Assembly (NCBI GenBank): GCA_019418605.1
Contig: DYBN01000054.1
Location: 1-64,000 of the forward strand
DNA length: 64,000 nt
Source: Sutterella sp.
GTDB taxonomy: Bacteria > Pseudomonadota > Gammaproteobacteria > Burkholderiales > Burkholderiaceae_F
Direction: 5' to 3'
Made by a program: the position numbers and the translations under genes. Positions 7,953-17,468 of this stretch are shown here, in pieces. Numbering within the stretch: position 1 is the stretch's first letter; each line of letters opens with the position of its first letter. Under the pieces are notes generated by a model. That model was not told where the DNA came from. It saw only the letters and a program-made list of their open reading frames with translations, and searched no databases.

Positions 7953-9041
7953 TCACTTCCAGCCGCAGGCGTGCATCGTCTCAAAGACCGCCTCCTGCGG
8001 CACGCGCTCGACGGCGCTCTCGCCCACGGCGTGCATGAGAATAAAGCGCACGACTCCGCCCAAGGTCTTTTTGTCTCCGAGCATCGCCTGCCAGGCGGCC
8101 GCAGCGTCAATGCCGCCGATTTGCTCGGGCAGTCCCGCCGCGGCAACCAGCGCGCGGATGCGCCCGACATCTTCTTCGGTGATGTAGCCTAAACGCGCGG
8201 ACAAGTCCGCGGCCATCACGGTGCCCGCGGCAACGGCTTCGCCGTGCAGCCACCTGCCGTAGCCCGTGAGTTTTTCAATGGCGTGCCCGAAGGTGTGCCC
8301 CAGATTGAGCTTGGCCCTCTCGCCCGTCTCCTTTTCGTCGCGGCGCACGATGTCGGCCTTCATGCGGCAGCAGTGCGCCACGATTTCAGAGACGACCGCG
8401 GAATCAAGCGCGCGCAGCGCGGGCATCTTCTCTTCGAGCTTGCCGACGAAGGCCGCATCGCCCAAAAAGCCGTACTTGATCACCTCGGCAATGCCGGCGC
8501 TCACCTGCCGCGCGGGCAGCGTCTTCAACACGGCCGGATCGATCAGAACGCTTGAGGGCTGGTGAAAGGCGCCGATGAGGTTCTTGCCTGCGGCGAGATT
8601 TACGCCCGTCTTGCCGCCCACGCTGCTGTCGACCTGCGCAAGCAGCGTCGTGGGAATCTGCATAAAACCAATGCCGCGCATCCACATGCTCGCCGCAAAG
8701 CCCGTCATGTCGCCGACGACGCCGCCTCCCAAGGCCACCATCAGGCTTTTGCGGTCAAGCCCCGCATCGACGGCCGCCTCAAGAATCGTGTTGACGTGCG
8801 CAAGATCCTTGTAGCTCTCGCCGTCGGGCAGCTCCGCCACGCCCACGCGGGCATCGGGCAGCGCCGCCTGCAGGCTCTCGACAACGCGCGCGGCATAAAG
8901 CGGCCCCACGGTCGTGTTGGTGACGACGAGCACGCGCGTTGCTTTCAGGCGCGCGGCCTCGCTTCCGGCAGCCGCAAGGGCTCCCTCGCCAATCAATATC
9001 GGATAGGAGCGCTCTCCCAAATCCACGTCAATTTCAATCAC
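7953..9041 (-). CDS. aroB: 3-dehydroquinate synthase
   Basis: This 362-residue enzyme converts DAHP to 3-dehydroquinate, the second step of the shikimate pathway, using NAD and a divalent metal. Visible signatures are the NAD-binding ALGGGVVGDMTGF, the phosphate-binding VDSSVGGKTGVN, and the metal-ligand regions LGHTFGHAIE and HGEAVAAG. Length is normal for the family. The start is GTG at 9041 (GTGATTGAAATT), preceded by a GGGGGC ribosome-binding site. aroK lies 79 bases upstream on the same strand, the usual betaproteobacterial aroK-aroB order. Confidence 0.96.
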   Translation of the reverse strand: MIEIDVDLGERSYPILIGEGALAAAGSEAARLKATRVLVVTNTTVGPLYAARVVESLQAALPDARVGVAELPDGESYKDLAHVNTILEAAVDAGLDRKSLMVALGGGVVGDMTGFAASMWMRGIGFMQIPTTLLAQVDSSVGGKTGVNLAAGKNLIGAFHQPSSVLIDPAVLKTLPARQVSAGIAEVIKYGFLGDAAFVGKLEEKMPALRALDSAVVSEIVAHCCRMKADIVRRDEKETGERAKLNLGHTFGHAIEKLTGYGRWLHGEAVAAGTVMAADLSARLGYITEEDVGRIRALVAAAGLPEQIGGIDAAAAWQAMLGDKKTLGGVVRFILMHAVGESAVERVPQEAVFETMHACGWK

Positions 9042-9052
9042 GCTGCCCCCTT

Positions 9053-9080
9053 TTTGCTGTTTGCTCTTTGCTGTTTGCTT
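9053..9080. repeat. Two 14-bp direct repeats in aroK-aroB spacer
   Basis: TTTGCTGTTTGCTC at 9053-9066 is followed directly by TTTGCTGTTTGCTT at 9067-9080. The copies differ only in the last base and lie just upstream of the aroB ribosome-binding site. Confidence 0.75.
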
Positions 9081-9120
9081 TGCGTTTTCGGTTTGTTTGT
9101 TGTTTGCTGCTGCCGCGCCC

Positions 9121-9747
9121 TCAATTTCCGCCCTCGCTGCTGAGCTTCTGCTCGCGGGCCAGGCGCGTGCCGCGCTCGATTACTTCCTGCACGCCGTCCA
9201 AAGCCAGAATTTTGTCGACCACGGCCTCGGGCGCCTTGCGCGTTGTCATCACCTTGTGCGCGCAGCAGCTCTCGTAGACGGGGCCGCGCGCGAGCATGAG
9301 CTCTCTGATGCGCGCAATCTTGTCTTCGGCCTGAAGCAGCGGCCTGCTCGTGTCGCGCTGCGTGCGCTCGACGATGTCCGAGACCGTTGTTGCCAGCTCG
9401 ATCACAAGCCCTTGGGCCATCAGGCGTCGGTTGATCTCAAACATGGGGGCGCCGCCCCCGGTGGCGATCACAAGGCCCGGCAGGTGCGCGAGTTCGGCCA
9501 TCATCTGCGTCTCGCGCGAGCGAAATCCCGCCTCGCCCTCTTTTTCAAAGATAAAAGAAATGGGCACGCCCGTGCGCTCTTCGATGGCTCGGTCCACGTC
9601 CACAAACCGCCAGCCGATGCGCTGCGCCAAATGCCGCCCCACCGTGGTTTTGCCGCAGGCCATCATGCCGATTAAAAAGATGTTGGCAGGACCCTGTCCG
9701 GTGCCCGCCTGCTCCCGTTTGTCCGCTTCACTGCTTTGTGCCGCCAT
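9121..9747 (-). CDS. aroK: Shikimate kinase
   Basis: The 208-residue product phosphorylates shikimate with ATP. It has a Walker A loop (GMMACGKTTVGR), the substrate-binding DVDRAIEER segment, SRETQMM and the GGGAP motif. The start at 9747 (MAAQSSEAD) was chosen because a further 35 in-frame residues upstream look non-homologous. About 25 residues still precede the kinase fold, and the C-terminus is also slightly extended. It probably forms an operon with aroB. Confidence 0.93.
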   Translation of the reverse strand: MAAQSSEADKREQAGTGQGPANIFLIGMMACGKTTVGRHLAQRIGWRFVDVDRAIEERTGVPISFIFEKEGEAGFRSRETQMMAELAHLPGLVIATGGGAPMFEINRRLMAQGLVIELATTVSDIVERTQRDTSRPLLQAEDKIARIRELMLARGPVYESCCAHKVMTTRKAPEAVVDKILALDGVQEVIERGTRLAREQKLSSEGGN

Positions 9748-9839
9748 ACAAGCCCTGTGTCCGAAAATCCTGGTTTTGGCCCGTCCTGCGGGCTCATTGC
9801 GTGAGAATAGCCCAAAAAGGGGGCGCGGCAGGGCCCCTT

Positions 9840-9845
9840 TATAAT
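9840..9845 (+). promoter_or_regulatory. Possible -10 (TATAAT) for ahcY
   Basis: A perfect TATAAT lies 173 bases before the ahcY start in the divergent aroK/ahcY gap. No good -35 is found at 16-18 bases. The leader that would follow contains several GC hairpins, for example GCCGCC/GGCGGC around 9914-9936, and then a long T/C-rich run. Confidence 0.35.
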
Positions 9846-10018
9846 TGCGCACGACAAAATTTCGCGTGCGCCGCCTGCTCGCTTGCGCCCGCTGTAGCAG
9901 GGCGCGCGCCCTGCCGCCGCCTTTTTTCTGGCGGCACGCACGCCGCCGCGATTTTTCGCGATTTTCCCCGTTTTTCTCTTTTTTTCCTTTCTTTTTTCCC
10001 TACATGGAGGTGCGCGAG

Positions 10019-11419
<1,401 letters not shown>

Positions 11420-11452
11420 AGCGCCCCAACCGCCCGCTTTTTTCCAAAAATC

Positions 11453-11518
11453 CGCCCGGGAAATCCTTTGGACGCGGCGCCCCTCAAGGCGCCCCAAAGG
11501 CTGGCCCCGGGCGTTTTT
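11453..11518 (+). terminator. Strong nested hairpin terminator after ahcY
   Basis: Three nested inverted repeats form one long hairpin: CGCCCGGG with CCCGGGCG, CCTTTGG with CCAAAGG, and GGCGCC with GGCGCC at the tip. The stem is followed at once by TTTTTGTTTTG. It lies between the convergent ahcY and fau genes and should terminate ahcY transcription. Confidence 0.8.
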
Positions 11519-11537
11519 GTTTTGTTGTCGGCGCTTT

Positions 11538-12158
11538 TTATCTTCTTGCGCGCACGACTCCCGCCTCGGTCGCCACCCAGTCAAAGGCAACGTCAAGATC
11601 CCTGTCAAAGACCGTCTCGTCGGAGGCTTCAAGCACCAGGGCTTCGAGCGCAACGGCAACCGTAATCACCGGCGAAAGATCGGGGCGGCGTGCGCGGTCT
11701 AGCTTTGCCAGATACCGGTCAAAGTACCCCCCGCCGTTTCCAAGCCGCAGGCCGCTTCGGGTGACGGCCACGCACGGAGAAAAGATGATGTCGGGCACAA
11801 AGGCTTCGCCCCCCTTCGGCTCGTCGATTCCGTAGACATTGGCCTGCAGCGCCGCATCAGGGCTCCAGGGCGCGTAGTGCATGAGCGCCTGCGCCGCATC
11901 GTCAATCACGGGGACGCCGAGCACGCGCGCCTTGTCGCCCGCGGCCCAGGCAAGAAGCGCGGGCGTGATGTCGGGCTCGCTGCGAAACGGCCGGTAAAAC
12001 CCCGCCGACTGTTCGCCTCTGCCGGCAAGCCAGGAGGCAATGGCTTCATTTAAGCGGACAACCGCGCCCGGGTCGGCCTCAAGCACCCTGCGGCGCCTTG
12101 CGCAAGCCTCTGATCTCAACAGGGATTTCTTTGAAATTTGCACGCCGCACTCGGGCAT
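11538..12158 (-). CDS. fau: 5-formyltetrahydrofolate cyclo-ligase
   Basis: The 206-residue product belongs to the 5-FTHF cyclo-ligase family, which recycles 5-formyl-THF to 5,10-methenyl-THF with ATP. The conserved RLGNGGGYFDRYL motif and the preceding DIIFSPCVAV segment are clear, as is the N-terminal KKSLLRSEACARRR basic helix. Length fits. It starts with ATG at 12158, divergent from the lytic transglycosylase gene with 108 bases between them. Confidence 0.92.
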   Translation of the reverse strand: MPECGVQISKKSLLRSEACARRRRVLEADPGAVVRLNEAIASWLAGRGEQSAGFYRPFRSEPDITPALLAWAAGDKARVLGVPVIDDAAQALMHYAPWSPDAALQANVYGIDEPKGGEAFVPDIIFSPCVAVTRSGLRLGNGGGYFDRYLAKLDRARRPDLSPVITVAVALEALVLEASDETVFDRDLDVAFDWVATEAGVVRARR

Positions 12159-12266
12159 TTCCCGCTCCTTATTGCCGCTATCATTAACCGAGCATTGCAG
12201 TTTGTTTAGTAAGCCGCGAGGTTGTTGTTCGCCGCTTGTTTTTTATATCCTGGGTGTCATTGACGC

Positions 12267-15095
12267 ATGCTTCGCAGGGCAGTTTATTTCATCTTTCTTT
12301 TGGGGCTGGCGCAGAGCTCGGCGCCCACCGCAGCTCAGCAGGCCGAAGACTTTTCGGTTGCGCCGTCGCCCGCAAGCGATCCGACCGTCAAGCTCATTGA
12401 CCTCACGGGCGTCAATCCCGACGACTACGACGAAGAAGAGCTCACGCCCGCGCTCATCGAAAAAATCCGCGAGCAGCAAGAGGAGGCGCAAAGCCGCCGG
12501 GAGGCAACGCCTCTGGAGGCGGCCCCCGAAATCATCTACTCGGCCCCTGCCGTCACGCGCGAGACGCGCCCGGGCGGCGCCGTGCCAAGCGCTGCGCCCG
12601 ACGTGCGCCCAACGCCTGCGCCCGCTCCTTCAAAGCCCGCGGCCGCCGCCGCGGGCTCCGTGCGCGCAAACGCTGCCGCAGGGCGCTCTTCGGGCATTCG
12701 GGAAACATTCACCACGCAGGACGGGCGCACTTCAACCATTGTTGAGCGCATCGAAGTCGCGCCCGCTTCCGGCGCGCGCGACTTCGGCACCCCAACAAAC
12801 ACTCTGACAGCCACCCCGACAAACGCCGCGCCGGGCACTCCGTCGTCTTTTGCTGCTCCCGCAGACATCAACGCTGGCACCGCGCTCGAAGGAAAGCCCC
12901 TTGCGCCCGCAGGCGGCGCTTCGCACATCGAGGGCACGGCCCTTTTGCCGGCGGCTGCCGCACAAAACTCAGCGCCCGCGGCTGACGCCTCCGAAACGCC
13001 CGCAGCCGCCGCAAGCCAAAGCGCGCAGCCCAAGCCTCAAAATGAGGCAGAGGCAAGTGCGCAGGCCTTGCCTGCGCAGGCCGTCTCCACCTACGCCTTT
13101 GCCGACGTCGAGCCCCTGCCGATGCCCATTGCCGCGCACCCGGCCGACGACGACATCAAGAAGGCCTATCAGGCCTACAACGACAAAAAGCTCGATGCGC
13201 TCAAAAAACTCGCCGCGCAGACAAAGGGCCACCCGCTGCACGACTATGTCGAGCTCTGGCAAATCGAGCTTGAGGCGCGCCTTGCCGCGGACAAATCCGT
13301 CAAGGGAAAGCCCCGGACGGCCGTTGCCGCCAAAATGTCCGCGCAGCTCACGCGCGCTTTTGAAGACTTCGTCAAAAAGCACGAGGGCGACTATCTGGCC
13401 GAGCGCGCCCGCACTGACTGGGCGCGGCTTGCGGCGCGCGCGCACGACTCGCGCACGTTCAGGCGCCTCTACGAAGAGCTTGCCTGGAACAAGTCCGAGC
13501 CCGACCTGCTTTGCTGGAGCGCCTACTTCAACCTTGAGGGCAACGCCAAGGGCGCCCTGCAGCAGGCCAAGGTTGCGCTCTTAAACACCACCAACGACCA
13601 GGGCACGTCCTGCCGCACGCTTGCCGAAGCGGTTTTAAAGCGCCAGCCCTCCTGGGGCTGGACCTATGCGCTCATTCTGGCGCAGAAAAAACGCTTTTCG
13701 ATAGCCTCGGACATCATCAGCGCCACGCCGCAGAAATACCTCCCGGCCCCGGCCAAGACCTTGACCACGATGCTCTCTTCTCCCACGCGCTGGTACCAGC
13801 AAAACCGCCGCAGACTGGGGAAGATGAACGCCAAGACGCTGCTTTTGGCTTCGCTTCGCACGCTTGCCGTGGACGTTGACCGAGCAGCGCAGATCGCCTC
13901 GCACGCTGAAGGCCGCATGTCGGAGGCAACCCGCGCCATGCTCTGGGGACGGCTTGGCTATGAAGCGGCCGTCGACCAAAAGCCCTCGTCCCTTGACTAC
14001 TACGCCAAGGCGGGAAGCGCTCTTGCGCAGGCCCATCAGGGGCCGATAACGGTAGCCGGCGAAACGCTCAAAATCTGGCGCGTGCGCGCAGCCCTGCGCG
14101 AGGGCAACGCCAAAGCCGCGCTTGCAGCCATCAACGCCCTTTCTGCAAAAAGCCGCGCTGAACCCGCCTGGATTTACTGGAAGGGGCGCCTTCTTTTGGA
14201 CCTCGGACAAAAGGAGCAGGGCGAAAGGCTTCTTCGCACGATCTCAAAGCGCCTTGACTTCTACGGGCTTTTAGCCTGCGACGCGCTGGGAGTTGGATAC
14301 GCCTCTCCTCAAGCCGCGCTTGCGCCCGCGGCCGACCCCGCGCATTTTGCGGCCTTTGCAAAAAATGACTCTCTTTTGCGGGCCATGCACTTTTATGCGC
14401 TTGATCTCTACGGCTACGGACACCGCGAGTGGAACTGGGCGCTGGGATCGATGAAAAACCGCACGCGGCTTGAGCTTGCGCAGTGGGCCGCGCGCCTGGG
14501 GCTTGAGCACCGCGAGATCAACACGGCCGCGAGCGCCGCGCCCGCCGTCTTCACGCTGCGCTATCCCACGCCGCACCGCAAGGAAATTGAGGTTGCGGCC
14601 GAGAGCGCCGGGCTGCCCCCGGCCTGGGTCTACGGGCTCATTCGCCAGGAATCGCGCTTTATCGCGGCCGTAAGCAGCTCGGCCGGAGCAGTGGGCATGA
14701 TGCAGATCATGCCCAAGACCGGCCGCTGGGTTGCCAAGAAGATCGGCATGGACAATTTCCGCACGAGCGACCTCACCGACATGCAGACCAACCTCATTCT
14801 CGGCACGAACTACCTCAAGATGGTTGCCGAGAGCGTGGGCGGCAGCCTGCCGCTTGCCGCGGCTAGCTACAACGCGGGCCCCTCGCGCGCGCAAGCCTGG
14901 CGGGCGTCGCTGCCGCGCACCGTCGACGGGGCCGTCTTTACCGAGACGATTCCCTTTGGGGAGACGCGCAACTACGTCATGCAGGTCTCGGCCAACATCG
15001 CTGCCTACAGCCGCTACAGCGACGCCCCGATGCGCATCACCGACATTCTGGGCACGATCGCCCCGCAGGCCGCAGACCCCAATCCGCTGCCTTAA
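12267..15095 (+). CDS. slt: Soluble lytic murein transglycosylase (Slt70-like)
   Basis: This 942-residue periplasmic enzyme would cleave peptidoglycan to 1,6-anhydromuropeptides. A Sec signal peptide (MLRRAVYFIFLLGLAQSSAPTAAQ) is followed by about 270 residues rich in Ala, Pro, Ser and Thr that look disordered. A helical superhelix domain like the doughnut of Slt70 follows. The C-terminal SLT domain has the catalytic glutamate E795 in RQESRF, then AVGMMQIMPKTG and AASYNAGPSRA. The protein is about 300 residues longer than E. coli Slt70, almost entirely because of the N-terminal tract. cysK follows 108 bases later. Confidence 0.9.
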   Translation: MLRRAVYFIFLLGLAQSSAPTAAQQAEDFSVAPSPASDPTVKLIDLTGVNPDDYDEEELTPALIEKIREQQEEAQSRREATPLEAAPEIIYSAPAVTRETRPGGAVPSAAPDVRPTPAPAPSKPAAAAAGSVRANAAAGRSSGIRETFTTQDGRTSTIVERIEVAPASGARDFGTPTNTLTATPTNAAPGTPSSFAAPADINAGTALEGKPLAPAGGASHIEGTALLPAAAAQNSAPAADASETPAAAASQSAQPKPQNEAEASAQALPAQAVSTYAFADVEPLPMPIAAHPADDDIKKAYQAYNDKKLDALKKLAAQTKGHPLHDYVELWQIELEARLAADKSVKGKPRTAVAAKMSAQLTRAFEDFVKKHEGDYLAERARTDWARLAARAHDSRTFRRLYEELAWNKSEPDLLCWSAYFNLEGNAKGALQQAKVALLNTTNDQGTSCRTLAEAVLKRQPSWGWTYALILAQKKRFSIASDIISATPQKYLPAPAKTLTTMLSSPTRWYQQNRRRLGKMNAKTLLLASLRTLAVDVDRAAQIASHAEGRMSEATRAMLWGRLGYEAAVDQKPSSLDYYAKAGSALAQAHQGPITVAGETLKIWRVRAALREGNAKAALAAINALSAKSRAEPAWIYWKGRLLLDLGQKEQGERLLRTISKRLDFYGLLACDALGVGYASPQAALAPAADPAHFAAFAKNDSLLRAMHFYALDLYGYGHREWNWALGSMKNRTRLELAQWAARLGLEHREINTAASAAPAVFTLRYPTPHRKEIEVAAESAGLPPAWVYGLIRQESRFIAAVSSSAGAVGMMQIMPKTGRWVAKKIGMDNFRTSDLTDMQTNLILGTNYLKMVAESVGGSLPLAAASYNAGPSRAQAWRASLPRTVDGAVFTETIPFGETRNYVMQVSANIAAYSRYSDAPMRITDILGTIAPQAADPNPLP

Positions 15096-15147
15096 AGCGG
15101 CTCTCGCTTTGGCCTGCCGGCGACTTACAAGCCCAAACGAACAAACG

Positions 15148-15175
15148 CCCGGTCTGGAACCCCTCGCAGGCCGGG
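15148..15175 (+). promoter_or_regulatory. Stem-loop ahead of cysK
   Basis: CCCGGTCTG (15148-15156) can pair with CAGGCCGGG (15167-15175), with one G-U pair in RNA. It lies between slt and the cysK ribosome-binding site AAAGGGAGG. It lacks a following T run, so it could be a processing or regulatory hairpin or a weak slt terminator. Confidence 0.4.
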
Positions 15176-15203
15176 TGAATTTCAAAGGGAGGCTTTTTTC
15201 ACC

Positions 15204-16133
15204 ATGACGCTTTTTCACGACATCACCGAGATGATCGGCAACACGCCGCTGCTTGAACTCACGGGGGCCGCAAGACGCTTGAACCTTTCCGCGCGCGTGC
15301 TTGCCAAACTCGAGCGCAGCAACCCCGCGGGCAGCGCCAAGGACCGCGCCGCGCTCTCGATGATCAACAAAGCGGAAGCCCGAGGCGACCTCAAGCCCGG
15401 CGCCGTCATCATCGAGCCCACAAGCGGCAACACGGGCATTGGGCTTGCGCTCATTGCCGCACGGCGCGGCTACCGGACCATTCTCACGATGCCCGAGACG
15501 ATGAGCCTTGAGCGGCGCAAGCTTCTTGCGGCCTACGGGGCTGAAATCGTGCTCACGCCGGGCGCGCGGGGCATGACGGGCGCCATTGAAAAAGCCCGGC
15601 AGCTCGCGCAGGAAATTGAGGGCAGCTTCATGCCGCAGCAGTTTGAAAACAAGGACAACCCGGCTGCGCACTACGAAACGACGGGCCCCGAAATCTGGCG
15701 CGACACTGAAGGAAAGGTCGACATTCTCGTGGCAAGCGTCGGCACCGGCGGCACGATCACGGGCACCGGGCGCTATCTCAAGGAGAAAAATCCCGCGCTT
15801 TACGTCGTGGCGGTCGAGCCCGCCTCGTCGGCCGTCTTAAGCGGCAAACCCGCCGGCCCCCATGAAATCCAGGGCATCGGCGCGGGGTTCGTGCCGGGCG
15901 CGCTTGACACCCGCATCTACGACGAGGTGCTTGCGATCACCAACGAGGCGGCCTTTGAAGCAACGCGAAACGCCTGCCGCGACGACGGCATCCTCGTGGG
16001 AATCAGCTCGGGGGCGGCGCTTGCCGCCGCCTACAACCTGGCCGCCCGGGATGAAAACAAGGGCAAAACGATCGTCGTCATCCTGCCCGATACGGGCGAG
16101 CGCTATCTCTCGACACCCGTTTTCAGCGCATAA
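15204..16133 (+). CDS. cysK: Cysteine synthase (O-acetylserine sulfhydrylase)
   Basis: The 309-residue PLP enzyme makes cysteine from O-acetylserine and sulfide. The PLP lysine lies in [11 protein letters not shown], the substrate loop is [12 protein letters not shown], and the phosphate loop is [13 protein letters not shown]. The segment [14 protein letters not shown] is typical of CysK rather than CysM. The start ATG at 15204 is preceded by AAAGGGAGG. It converges on the Rrf2 regulator gene, which could control sulfur or Fe-S metabolism, although no direct link is visible. Confidence 0.93.
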   Translation: MTLFHDITEMIGNTPLLELTGAARRLNLSARVLAKLERSNPAGSAKDRAALSMINKAEARGDLKPGAVIIEPTSGNTGIGLALIAARRGYRTILTMPETMSLERRKLLAAYGAEIVLTPGARGMTGAIEKARQLAQEIEGSFMPQQFENKDNPAAHYETTGPEIWRDTEGKVDILVASVGTGGTITGTGRYLKEKNPALYVVAVEPASSAVLSGKPAGPHEIQGIGAGFVPGALDTRIYDEVLAITNEAAFEATRNACRDDGILVGISSGAALAAAYNLAARDENKGKTIVVILPDTGERYLSTPVFSA

Positions 16134-16221
16134 AGCGGCACTTCGCGCCGATTTTTGCAAACAAAAAGGCCCGCCGCGAGCGCCGAAAAAGAGGCGCAAT
16201 GCGCGCGGGCTTCTTCTTTAT

Positions 16222-16254
16222 GCGGCCCTTTTTGCAGGGCCGCGGGCCTTTTTA
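16222..16254 (+). terminator. Terminator between cysK and Rrf2 gene
   Basis: GCGGCCC (16222-16228) pairs with GGGCCGC (16237-16243) around a T-rich loop, followed by GGGCCTTTTT on the plus strand. A second weaker hairpin (GCGCC/GGCGC) precedes it around 16179-16197. It sits in the convergent gap and should end the cysK transcript. Confidence 0.65.
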
Positions 16255-16274
16255 AAAGGCGCTTTCCCGAAAAG

Positions 16275-16739
16275 TTAGAGCAGCCGCACGGGCGACTTGA
16301 TGCTCACCACGCACCCCGTGGCATCCAGGCTCAGCTCCTTTTCGACAATCGAAGCGAGCGTCACCTGATCGACGTACTGCTCGATCACGTCCTTCAAGCC
16401 CATCCAAACGTTGCGCGTGGCGCACGTCTCGCTTCTTTCGCAGGAGTTCGGGTTGCTCAAGCACGGCATGATGGTGGGCGTGGCCTCGGTGGCGCGAAGA
16501 ATCTGCCCCAGGGTGATGTCTTTGGGGTCAAGCGCGAGGCGATAGCCTCCTTGATTGCCGCGCGCCGTCAAGAGCAGCTTGTACTTGTGCAGCGCCGCCA
16601 CGATCTGCTCGAGATACTTCTTGGAGACTCCCTGCCGTTCGGCAATGTCCTTGAGCGACACCCAGTCGTACTCTCCCTGGTTTTGCGCCAGATCGAGCAT
16701 GAGTCTGAGCGCATAGCGCGTTTTGGTGGAAATTTTCAT
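16275..16739 (-). CDS. Rrf2-family regulator with three-cysteine cluster
   Basis: The 154-residue protein has the winged-helix domain of the Rrf2 family (MKISTKTRYALRLMLDLAQ at the start; KDIAERQGVSKKYLEQIVAAL recognition region). A cysteine trio follows in PCLSNPNSCERSETC, with spacing C-x6-C-x5-C. IscR and NsrR use a similar C-x5-to-8-C-x5-C set to bind an Fe-S cluster. The protein may therefore sense iron-sulfur status, redox or nitric oxide. No isc genes are nearby. The start at 16739 is the family N-terminus; 35 arginine-rich residues upstream in frame are unlikely to be translated. cysK is the convergent neighbour. Confidence 0.88.
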   Translation of the reverse strand: MKISTKTRYALRLMLDLAQNQGEYDWVSLKDIAERQGVSKKYLEQIVAALHKYKLLLTARGNQGGYRLALDPKDITLGQILRATEATPTIMPCLSNPNSCERSETCATRNVWMGLKDVIEQYVDQVTLASIVEKELSLDATGCVVSIKSPVRLL

Positions 16740-17468
16740 CGCATTCCGGCGAGGTTGCCCTGGACTCAAAAGGCCAAAGCGGCGTCGCCGTCTCCTTTTG
16801 CTAAAAATTAAAAAACCCCGGCGGGGAGAAAAGCTTGAAAGCATCCCCGCGGGCGCGGCCTGCTTCGGGCCGATTGGCTCGCACTGTCAAACGGCAACGG
16901 GCCCCGCCGCAGTCTGCACTGCAAAAGGGCCAAACAAGCCGCGCTGCTTTTTCCGCGCCTGCGGGTTTGGGACAAAAGCAGACCTCGCCCCTCAAAAAAG
17001 AGAGCCGCCCCGAAGGCGTGCCTGCGCAAAAATTGTTTGCGCTCGTGCACGGACGCGCCCCTCATTTCCGCCCCCTTTTGCCGCACAAGGCGCAAACAAA
17101 GGCGAAAAAAAGAAGGAGGCTTCCCAAAAAGAGGTGATGAAGAAGCATCCTCAAAGCGCTGTCAAAACGACAGAAAAACGTCTGAAATTCAGGGTTGCAG
17201 TTTTTTTGTGAAAGGCCAGGGTGTGGAACCAATTTCATTTTTGTTGAGTATACCAAACGCATAGCTTCACATTCCCTAGGCAAACTACTCGCTTTTGCTG
17301 ATCTTTTCCCCACAGCGGCACGCCAAAAAATGCCGCAAGCCTTGCGCGGTACAATCTTCGCGCTCATCGATCCTGCGCCGAAGGCGCCGCCCTTTGGCTG
17401 ATTTCGCGGGGTTCATGCGCCGCCTGCTTCCTTTCTTTTTTCCGTCACCTCGCCGCCCTTTTTTGCCT
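16740..17468. other. Long intergenic region between divergent genes
   Basis: This 730-base gap lies between the Rrf2 gene (minus) and the acyl-CoA ligase (plus). Open frames here encode improbable Arg/Lys/Pro-rich products and none has a family signature. A small CCCC/GGGG hairpin at 16816-16826 is followed on the minus strand by a T-rich run. TACAAT at 17350-17355 could be a -10 for the ligase gene. The stretch 17195-17300 is more AT-rich than its surroundings. I see no RNA gene. Confidence 0.5.

Noticed and set aside
9846..10018. Possible SAH riboswitch in the ahcY leader
   Set aside because: The leader is GC-structured, but the conserved riboswitch blocks (GAGGAGCGCTGC, CAGGCTCG, AACGGCGCTC) were not found.
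11420..12266. 6S RNA gene, which is next to fau in many proteobacteria
   Set aside because: The gaps on either side of fau are 118 and 108 bases, too short for 6S RNA, and the downstream one is taken up by a terminator hairpin.
16723..17211. A 162-codon plus-strand frame in the gap before the acyl-CoA ligase
   Set aside because: The product is Arg/Lys/Pro/Ala-rich with no family signature, and the first part is antisense to the Rrf2 gene start.
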